From NCBI GenBank assembly GCA_030628805.1, contig DAOVQG010000058.1:1-17192 (forward strand): a stretch of DNA of 17,192 nucleotides, in the 5' to 3' direction. Position 1 is the first letter of the stretch, and the number at the start of each line of letters is the position of its first letter. The notes under the pieces were generated by a model, which had not been told where the DNA came from, made no database searches, and saw only the letters and a program-made list of their open reading frames with translations. Shown here in pieces: positions 7,944 to 14,700 of the stretch. Both the position numbers and the translations under genes were made by a program. Source of the stretch: JAGMDK01 sp023128695 (lineage in GTDB: Bacteria > Planctomycetota > Phycisphaerae > UBA1845 > Fen-1342).

Positions 7944-8040
7944 CCACCGGCTGGAAGCCGGTGCCACAATGAACCACCGGCTGGAAGCCGGTGCCACACA
8001 CTCACTGGCTGGAAGCCGGTGCCACAACGTAGCGGCCGTA
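7926..8040. repeat. Three tandem family A palindromes plus a partial family B copy
   Basis: The core CACCGGCT-GGA-AGCCGGTG, followed by CCACA, occurs at 7945-7963 and 7975-7993; a third copy at 8003-8021 has one wobble change (CACTGGCT). The first copy has an upstream extension (7926-7944) that covers the end of the GT2 gene and its stop. A shortened family B start (GTAGCGGCCGTA) follows at 8029-8040, in the same A-then-B order as in the kinase-gene array. Confidence 0.85.
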
Positions 8041-8104
8041 GGAACGTGGGAACGTGGGAACGTGACAAGGTAACAAGGTCTAGTTTCTAGTTTCTAGTTT
8101 CTAG
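8041..8104. repeat. Stacked short tandem repeats: 8-base then 7-base units
   Basis: GGAACGTG occurs three times (8041-8064), then ACAAGGTA/ACAAGGTC (8065-8080), then TAGTTTC three times (8081-8101). The last unit runs into TAG at 8102-8104, directly before the ATG at 8105. The array fills the gap between the two GT2 genes and could alter spacing or translation of the second gene. Confidence 0.8.
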
Positions 8105-8122
8105 ATGTACCGGCGGACTAGC

Positions 8123-8845
8123 ATGGTTGAACCACCCCCGTTTGTCACCGTCGTCGTCCCCACGTACAACGAGCGTGAGAATCTGGGACCGTTGACCCGG
8201 CGGTTGTTCGCCGTGCTCGACCCGCGGCACAGCGAACTGCTCGTGGTCGACGACGATTCGCCGGACGGGACGGCGGGAGTGGCCGAGGAGTTGGCGGCTT
8301 CATTCCCCGTGCGATGCGTGGTTCGACGGGCGGAGCGCGGGCTCGCGACGGCGGTGATCGCCGGGCTACGGGCGGCCCGCGGCGAATTCGTCGTGGTGCT
8401 GGACGCCGACCTTTCACATCCGCCTGAGAAAATCCCGGCTTTGGTCGAGGCCCTGCGCGACCCGGACGTTCAGATGGCGATCGGCAGTCGTTTTGTCGCC
8501 GGCGGCGAGGTCGATCTGCACTGGCCGCTGCATCGGCGGTTGAACAGTCTCGCAGCCCGCCTGCTGGCCCGTCCGCTGACGCCGGTGCGCGATACGATGG
8601 CCGGATTTTTCTGCGTTCGGCGGGATGAGGTGCGCTGGGATGCGCTGCGACCGGTCGGCTACAAGATCGCCCTGGAGTTGATCGTGCGGCATCGTTGGCG
8701 AAACGTCGTGGAAATCCCCATCACCTTCCACGACCGCGCCGCCGGGAAGACCAAGCTCGGCGTCGGGGAGCAACTGCGTTACCTGCGGCATCTGGCGCGG
8801 CTCTATGGTTACGTTCTCTTCGGTCGTGGAGCGCGAGGCCGATGA
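8123..8845 (+). CDS. Family 2 glycosyltransferase, polyprenol-phosphate mannose synthase-like
   Basis: A 240-residue soluble or peripheral GT2 enzyme of the DPM1 type. Motifs, counted from the ATG at 8123, are VVVPTYNERENL at 10-21, VVDDDSPDGT at 41-50 with the Asp cluster 43-45, ERGLATAVIAGLRAARGEFV, the catalytic-metal DAD at 94-96 within LDADLSHPPEKI, and GSRFVAGG at 121-128. RDTMAGFFCVRRDE and EIPITFHDRAAGKTKLG near the end match the DPM family, whose product is polyprenyl-phosphate mannose. There is no C-terminal membrane domain. A second ATG at 8105 abuts the short tandem repeats and would add six residues; the 8123 start gives a family-like N-terminus, but neither has a strong ribosome-binding site. 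It overlaps the next gene by ATGA. The pairing suggests it supplies the lipid-linked sugar for the GT87-like enzyme; that link is inference. Confidence 0.93.
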   Translation: MVEPPPFVTVVVPTYNERENLGPLTRRLFAVLDPRHSELLVVDDDSPDGTAGVAEELAASFPVRCVVRRAERGLATAVIAGLRAARGEFVVVLDADLSHPPEKIPALVEALRDPDVQMAIGSRFVAGGEVDLHWPLHRRLNSLAARLLARPLTPVRDTMAGFFCVRRDEVRWDALRPVGYKIALELIVRHRWRNVVEIPITFHDRAAGKTKLGVGEQLRYLRHLARLYGYVLFGRGARGR

Positions 8846-10278
8846 TTGTCCTGCCGGACACCTCGCCGCCGGCACCGCCGTCCAACCGCGGGTGGCAGGT
8901 CTTGCTCGGCGTCGGCGTTGTCCTCGCGGTCGCGATTCTGGTCATGGTGTGGTTTCGGGCGGAGAGTTCGACCGATTTCCGCGACTTCTGGAAGAACGCC
9001 GTCCATTTCCGGGAAACCGGCGCGATCGCCAACGATCAAGGGGTACACAACTATCTGCCGTTCTTCACGGTGTTCATGGTGCCGTGGGGGTTTCTGCCGC
9101 TACGGGTGGCGGCGGTTATCTTTGTTCTCCTGTCGCTGGCGCTGTTCGCGCTGACGGCACGTCTCGTGGAGGCGCTGCTTAACGACGGTCTTCGCCGCGG
9201 TCCGCGCCGGGCGCTGCTGGTAACGCTGGGGCTGGCTCTGCCGTACGTTTACGCGTGCGCGGTCGTCGGCAATCTAGGGCTATTGCTGCTGTTTCTCGTC
9301 GTGACGACCTGGTTTCTCGTCGAACGGGGACGCGAGTGGGAAGCCGGAGCGGCGCTCGGACTGGCCACGCTCATCAAGCTGGTGCCCGGCGTGCTGATCA
9401 TTTTCTTTCTGCTCAAGCGGCGCTGGCGGGTCGCGGGTACGGCCGTGGCGGTGCTGGTGGTCCTCGGCCTGGGCTTGCCGCTGGCGGCGGTCGGATATAA
9501 ACAGACGGTCGCCGATCACCGGGGCTTCTACGAGCGGGCGGTGCGGGCTCACTCGGCCTATCAAACGATCACCGCCGACCGGCCGCGCAAGGCACATTAC
9601 AACAACAACGCCATCCCGATCGTGCTGCGTCGGCTGTTATCGCCGGTGGACGGGAGGGCGAGGCTCCTGCCGAGCCGCGCCAGGGAGGGCGAAGCTCCCG
9701 CTGAGCCGCTGGATGGGAGGGCGAGGCTCCCGCTGAGCCGCGGAGTGGACGGTGGGTCGAGTGACTGCGGTAATCGGCTGGCGGTGAACATAGCGGATTG
9801 GCCGCGTGAGGCGATCCTGGGCCTCTATATGGCTCTGATAGCCGGGTTTCTCGGCGTGAGCATCGTGGTCACGTTACGCGGCCCCCGTCTTTGGCCTCCG
9901 GAAAACCTCGTTGAGTTGCGTTCCCTGCGCGGGCAATACGGCGTGTGGTGTTGTCTGATGCTGTTGGCGTCGCCGCTGGTGTGGACCCACTACCTGCCCT
10001 TGGCGTACTGGCCGCTGGCGCTGCTCGCCGACCGGTGTGTGGCACCGGCTTCCAGCCGGTGGTCAATCAGCAATGGCAAACCGAAGGCGGAGCGGACCGA
10101 CCGAGCGACAGGCAAGCCGTGCTGGTTGAGCATCTCAGCACTGCTCGTATGGCTGGCGGGAGCCATCCTGTTGGCCTGGCCCACGGCCCGAGCGGCAGGC
10201 GCGCAAATCGCCGGCGTAGCATGGCTGTGGCTGGTGTCTGTATTCTGTATTCTGTGGGCGCGCAAATCGCCGCCGTAG
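8842..10278 (+). CDS. GT87-like (DUF2029) polytopic mannosyltransferase with in-frame repeat insertions
   Basis: A 478-residue multi-pass membrane protein resembling GT-C enzymes of family GT87, which use polyprenyl-phosphate mannose. A first membrane helix at about 18-37 is followed by the loop STDFRDFWKN, whose acidic residues (Asp45, Asp48) are in the place of the GT-C catalytic Asp, then NYLPFFTVFMVP. Further features are LATLIKLVPGVLI with Lys179, HYNNNAIPIVLRRLL, and WTHYLPLAYWPLALL. The ATG at 8842 overlaps the preceding TGA, so translation is probably coupled. Three family D palindromes are read through at about residues 271-300 (GRARLLPSR, REGEAPAEP, GRARLPLSR) and one family A copy at about 399-413 (CVAPASSRWSI). 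The 3' end consists of a 59-base direct duplication in which the stop lies. Despite these insertions the frame is intact. Activity after insertion is not certain. Confidence 0.85.
   Translation: MIVLPDTSPPAPPSNRGWQVLLGVGVVLAVAILVMVWFRAESSTDFRDFWKNAVHFRETGAIANDQGVHNYLPFFTVFMVPWGFLPLRVAAVIFVLLSLALFALTARLVEALLNDGLRRGPRRALLVTLGLALPYVYACAVVGNLGLLLLFLVVTTWFLVERGREWEAGAALGLATLIKLVPGVLIIFFLLKRRWRVAGTAVAVLVVLGLGLPLAAVGYKQTVADHRGFYERAVRAHSAYQTITADRPRKAHYNNNAIPIVLRRLLSPVDGRARLLPSRAREGEAPAEPLDGRARLPLSRGVDGGSSDCGNRLAVNIADWPREAILGLYMALIAGFLGVSIVVTLRGPRLWPPENLVELRSLRGQYGVWCCLMLLASPLVWTHYLPLAYWPLALLADRCVAPASSRWSISNGKPKAERTDRATGKPCWLSISALLVWLAGAILLAWPTARAAGAQIAGVAWLWLVSVFCILWARKSPP
9652..9740. repeat. Three family D palindromes inside the GT87-like gene
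   Basis: 26-base copies start at 9652, 9683 and 9715. Each has a GGGAGGGCGA foot and a GGCTC/GAGCC-type stem. Copies 1 and 3 are read in one frame (GRARL...SR) and copy 2 in another (EGEAPAEP), so the element is free of stop codons in at least two forward frames. A fourth copy is at 14034-14059 in the kinase gene. Confidence 0.85.
10036..10080. repeat. Family A palindrome inside the GT87-like gene
   Basis: Reverse-complement copy of family A with its full flank. Read on the minus strand, it matches 7926-7968 at 41 of 43 positions, including the flank that encodes the end of the first GT2. In the plus frame it encodes CVAPASSRWSISNGK. Confidence 0.8.
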
Positions 10279-10330
10279 CGTGCCTGTGGCTGGTGTCTGT
10301 ATTCTGTATTCTATATTCTGTATTCTGTGG
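10199..10330. repeat. 59-base direct duplication ending in TCTGTAT heptads
   Basis: The segment from about 10199 to 10257 is repeated at 10258-10316 with few changes. Each copy ends in heptads: TCTGTAT at 10237 and 10244, then TCTGTGG at 10251; in the second copy TCTGTAT, TCTGTAT, TCTATAT, TCTGTAT, TCTGTGG from 10296 to 10330. Since 59 is not a multiple of 3, the second copy is read in another frame and supplies the TAG stop of the GT87-like gene at 10276-10278. Confidence 0.8.
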
Positions 10331-10378
10331 CGGTGCTGCTGAGCACACGGAGTGACATCAGTACCCCGAGCGTAAACG

Positions 10379-10404
10379 ACGGGCCGGCTTCAAAGCCCGC
10401 CCGT
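10379..10404. terminator. Hairpin between the convergent GT87-like and dockerin genes (weak)
   Basis: ACGGGC (10379-10384) pairs with GCCCGT (10399-10404), with an inner GGC/GCC. The stem spans the TGA of the minus-strand dockerin gene at 10390-10392. There is no T run on either side, so a role in ending the converging transcripts is only possible. Confidence 0.25.
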
Positions 10405-11715
10405 GAAGGCCTGCTGGAAGGAAGCGAAGTCCGCCAGGTCCACGTCTTCATCCTCGTTGGCGTCGAAATACTTGTGATCTGGTGCGACGAGACCGTTGTC
10501 GGGCCCGGCCAGGGCCATGCACAACTCGTGGAAGTCGACCTCATCGACATCGCCGTCATCATCCCAGTCGCCGTACACGGCCCGAATCCCATGGACGACG
10601 GCGCAATCGACGGGGTCGGCGCAGAAGAAGAAGTCGAGGGCGTCGATGTTGTCAAACGGGTCCCCGAGCCCGAATTCATAGGCCGTCGCGAAGAGCGCGG
10701 GCGTCTCACCGTAACGCACGATGAAGATGTCGGCGGTCGGGGCGGTACTGGTTCCGGGAATACTGTCCAGCGAGGGCGATTCGCAATCTAAGGAGAACAG
10801 CACCGTGTCCAGGCCGTCAAAGTACCGGCTCTCGTTGGTGTCGAACACGATGAGCCCGTCGATGTCGTCATCCTGCTGCAATCCCAGATCGAAGCAGGAG
10901 GCATACATCATGGTGGAGGTCCCTCCCATCGGATCCTCGTTATAGAATATATGGGCCCCGCTCGGCGTGAACATGCCGGGGAGGGTGTCGTACAGGGACG
11001 GCGAGGCGCGGTCAGCGCTGAAGTAGACGTGGACGAGCGACTTGCTGGGAGAGTCATAGGTGAGCTGGGCCGTGGCGTCCACATTGTCCTGCGGGACCCG
11101 CAGCCCACCGCCACTCAGATTGTCCCGCGAGTGGGTCGGCGGCTGAGCAGAGAAGGACGTGCCGCCTTCGTCAAAGTTGTTTCGCCCCTGCGTGTTATTG
11201 CCGGCGCCGCGCCCTGCTCTCGGGATCTCACCTTCAGGGCGGTTGTATAAGTACAACTCAGAGGACATGAATTGATCGCCGGCGGCATGACCCCGCCAAG
11301 CCTGATCCGTCACGTTGTAAGGCACGTCCATCTCGACCAGGAACGAGTCCGGCAGCGCGACGCCGACCGTGGCGCGATCCACCGAGAACAACAGCGCGAA
11401 CATGTCTCCCGAGACCAGGCCCGCATTGGCGGCCGACAAGGCATCCAAGTCATCTTCCGGCGAGAGCAACTCCAGATTCGGCCCGGGGATCTCGGTACAC
11501 GGCTGGGGAAAACACATAGTCAAGGCATCGCTCGCCGCGAGATACCCGCCTTGCACCGTGGGCGATTCGCGATCGAAGGAGTAGATGGGACCCGGTAACG
11601 GATCAAGCGGAGGTGCTCCCCGCACGGCGGGGGCAACAACCGGCAGGAACAAAAACAGCGCGCACAACAGGTTGAACCGTCTGCTTGTTTGAACAAAGGT
11701 GGCAATCGTTTTCAT
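10390..11715 (-). CDS. Secreted repeat protein with C-terminal dockerin-like EF-hand pair
   Basis: A 441-residue exported protein. A Sec-type signal peptide covers about residues 1-33, ending near APAVRGAPP. The body contains repeating blocks with the pattern F-S-x-D-R/C-x-S-P-S-L-x-x-x-P-G, then A-D-I-F or A-H-I-F, then D-L-G-L or E-F-G-L, and D-D-I-D-A/G-L; the clearest two are at about 228-290 and 304-365, with more degenerate ones from 44 and 108. At the C-terminus two 12-residue calcium-binding loops, DWDDDGDVDEVD (383-394) and DANEDEDVDLAD (418-429), form a dockerin type I-like module. Such tails are common on secreted planctomycete proteins, where a cellulosome role is not implied. The frame opens at 11754, but the ATG at 11715 has a strong ribosome-binding site and begins the signal peptide. 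It lies 77 bases behind the kinase gene. The repeat function is unknown to me. Confidence 0.85.
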   Translation of the reverse strand: MKTIATFVQTSRRFNLLCALFLFLPVVAPAVRGAPPLDPLPGPIYSFDRESPTVQGGYLAASDALTMCFPQPCTEIPGPNLELLSPEDDLDALSAANAGLVSGDMFALLFSVDRATVGVALPDSFLVEMDVPYNVTDQAWRGHAAGDQFMSSELYLYNRPEGEIPRAGRGAGNNTQGRNNFDEGGTSFSAQPPTHSRDNLSGGGLRVPQDNVDATAQLTYDSPSKSLVHVYFSADRASPSLYDTLPGMFTPSGAHIFYNEDPMGGTSTMMYASCFDLGLQQDDDIDGLIVFDTNESRYFDGLDTVLFSLDCESPSLDSIPGTSTAPTADIFIVRYGETPALFATAYEFGLGDPFDNIDALDFFFCADPVDCAVVHGIRAVYGDWDDDGDVDEVDFHELCMALAGPDNGLVAPDHKYFDANEDEDVDLADFASFQQAFTGGL

Positions 11716-11718
11716 GGG

Positions 11719-11729
11719 CTTCCTTCCTT
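11719..11729 (-). promoter_or_regulatory. Strong ribosome-binding site AAGGAAGGAAG for the dockerin gene
   Basis: A purine-rich repeat on the minus strand ends 3 bases before the ATG at 11715, with GGAAGG at good spacing. It fixes the start at 11715 rather than the in-frame ATG at 11754. Confidence 0.7.
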
Positions 11730-11792
11730 TCCGTGAGGCTGGGGAGCTACACACCCCGCCGCTTCACGGCAGTACCGAGCCTCAGGCCCAAA

Positions 11793-14700
11793 TTACCATA
11801 ATACCGCAATCCACGACGGCCACGAAGAATCTTGTTGCATTTTGTGGTAAATTAGCTTCGCATGGTAAGTATAATGCAATTCCCCGTCGAAGGAGCGATA
11901 AGCTCGCCGGAACCCTTCCCGAGCGGCCTCCCTATTCCCTTCGGTCAAGCGTAAGGCCGCCGCATGGAAGTGCGCTTCGCCCCATAATTTCCACGGGGAA
12001 GCCGCTGTCTCGGCAAAGGCTTCGAGAGTCTCAAGCGGCTTCCCCTGGTTGCAACTCGCATATAACATCCGCACCCACTCCGCCGTCTGTGGTGGCACCA
12101 ACTCCAAAGAGAAATCCACCGTCTCGGCCCGCTCGGCCAAGAGCTCGCGCGCTTCTTCCGGCTGATCCAACAGCCGGAGGCAGGTGGCGGACCACAACAC
12201 GGCTTGGGCACCGTCGGGCATTTCGTCGGCCAGTGCGCGGGCATGGGCCAACGCGGCCGGCATGTGTCCCCCTTCGGCCTCGATCAGAGCGGGGTAGACG
12301 TGGGCGTAGAAGCGGCTCTGGGGATCAAAGCCGGCGCAAGCTTGCACATCTTCTAAAGCTGCCTCCAGATCGCCGGTCCAAAAGTGCAGACGCCAGCGAT
12401 AGTGGTGGCCTTCCCAGCGGTTCTGCTCTGTATTGGCCGCCTCGATTGCACGGGTGCGGGCCTCGATAGCTTCCTGGAACAGGCCCATGCTCTCCAGACA
12501 CTCGGCCTCGGCGGTGATCGGACGATCGTCCGCCGGGTCGACCTCCTGTCCGCGACGAGCCCATTCCAGCGCTTGGGCGTAATGATGCTCGACAAGCGAA
12601 TCGTCGCGGGTTCCCTCACTGCCTTGATAGATTTCTGCCGCCAGCCGATGAGTGATCGAGAGCAGATAATACGGATAGACGCCGTAGGCCTCGTGTTCGA
12701 TGAGTTGCCTCAAGGTGGCTTCGGCCTCGGAGAACGGCTCTAGGCTGCGTATGGCGTAAAGCTGCTGATTTCGCGCCCGGGCGAGGTGCAACACCGCCTG
12801 GGGGTAGAAGCCATGTTCGTGTGACCGGAGGGTGGTGGCCTGCCGATAGGAGGCGATGGCCTCGCGCGGATGGTCAAAGTGCAGGGCGAGCCCCCTGAAA
12901 AACCAGACCTCAGGCGTGGTGGGGAGGCCCCGCCGTTCCGCCTGCTCAAACGTGTCCTGGGCGGCCGCTTTCTCTCCGTTTTCGTGCTGGACCCAGGCCA
13001 ACAGGTACCGGGCCCGCGGGTCGGCGGGATCGTTTTGCACGAGGTCTGCGAGTCGGCGGAGGGGCGTAGACCATTCGGTCGTGCCAATCTCATCCAAGGC
13101 CCGCACTAGTTGAATCTCATTCTGGTTCCCCCCCAGCGCTTCCGCCCGGCCGATGTGTGATTCCTCCAGCCCCGGCGTGCGGTAGTCGACGAACGCGAAC
13201 TGCTCGTAGGCCTCACGCAACAGGAATTCCGCTTCTCGCTGGCGGGCACTGCGCACGCTCCAGGTCAAGCCCCCCGCGAGCAGGACCGCCGCAGCGATGG
13301 CCACCATGGCGGTGGTCAAGGCTTTGTGACGACGCATCCACTTGGCGGCCTTTTCAAGCCGGCTGACGCGACGAGAAAGGATAGGTCTGCCCTCGGCAAA
13401 CCGTCGCAAATCTTCCGCCAGCAGGGCCGCCGAGGGATGTCGTCGGGTGGGGTCCTTCTCGATGGCCCGCAGACAGATCGTCTCCAGGTCGATCGGGACC
13501 CGCGGAGCCAGTCGTCGCGGTGCGGCCGGCTCGGCGGTGCAGATGCCCGTGATGATCTGTTCGCGGGTTTCGCCGTCGAACGGTTTTCGGCGGGTAAGCA
13601 GCTCGTAGATTGTGATCCCGAGTGAGTAAATGTCCGTGCGATGATCGATCTTGGCACTCTCGCCCCGGATCTGCTCGGGCGACAGGTAAGCCGGCGTGCC
13701 CATGATCTCGCCGCTGATCGTCAGGTGCGGCTCGTCGGTGAGCCGGGCCAGCCCGAAGTCCGTCAGGTGCAGCCGGTTGTTCGGGCCGAGCAGGAGATTG
13801 TGGGGCTTGACGTCGCGGTGAATGACGCCGGCCCGGTGGGCGCACGCGAGCGCATCGGCCACCTCGGCCAGGAGTCCCGCGACATGCCGATAATCCGCAC
13901 GGGTCCAAGGCATCCCCGGCGGAGTGTCCAACTCATCGGCGGGAATGTAGCGTCCGGGCTCCGTACCGGACGTCTTAATGTAGCGTCCGGGCTCCGTACC
14001 GGACGTCTTGCGGCCAGGGACCTGGTCCGCACTGGGAGGGCGAGGCTCCCGCCGAGCCGTGCCGGCGGAGACGGTCGAATCACGTTTATCCGAAATGTAG
14101 CGGCCGGGCCCCGTACCGGCCGTCCCACCGGCTGGAAGCCGGTGCCACACAGAGATGTAGCGGCCGGGCCCCGTACCGGCCGTCCCACCGGCTGGAAGCC
14201 GGTGCCACACAGAGATGTAGCGGCCGGGCCCCGTACCGGCCGTCCCACCGGCTGGAAGCCGGTGCCACACAGAGAGCGAGACGGCGGAAGAGCCGTTGCG
14301 GGCCCGGGTGGAGCTGAGCAGGTCGGGCCGGCCGCGGATAACAACGTCTAAGCCGACTCCCTCCACCAACTCCATCGCGTAGTAGAACTGTCCGTCGTGT
14401 TCGCCCTGGGCGTAGATGGAGACGACGTTGGTGTGATGGAGCCGGGCGGCTGCCTGCGCTTCGGCTTGGAACCGTTGCACAGCCAGCCGCCCATGTCGGG
14501 CGTACCTGGGCAGCACTTTGAGGGCCACCTCGCGTCCGAGCGATACCTGTCGGGCACGGTACACCACGCCCATCCCCCCCCGTCCCAACTCCCTAAGGAC
14601 TTCAAAATCGCCTAAGCGGCTCCCCGGCGGCAACGGGTCCGCGCCGAGGGACCGGCCCGGGACGCCGCTGCTGCCCGTGCCGCGGTCGGTTCGGGCCGGC

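Noticed and set aside
7179..8027. A 282-codon open frame on the minus strand opposite the first GT2
   Set aside because: The GT2 frame has the full set of glycosyltransferase motifs; the antisense frame has none and starts in palindromic repeats.
8842..10278. GT87-like gene as a pseudogene because of the repeat insertions
   Set aside because: All insertions keep the frame, membrane helices and motifs continue after them, and the start is coupled to the upstream gene.
9945..10355. Separate small gene overlapping the end of the GT87-like gene
   Set aside because: It is the shifted frame of the 59-base duplication and of the GT87-like gene; much of its C-terminal part comes from TCTGTAT repeats, and it lacks a start signal.
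14095..14274. CRISPR array
   Set aside because: The 60-base units are directly adjacent and identical, with no spacers, and lie inside a coding frame; no cas gene is nearby.
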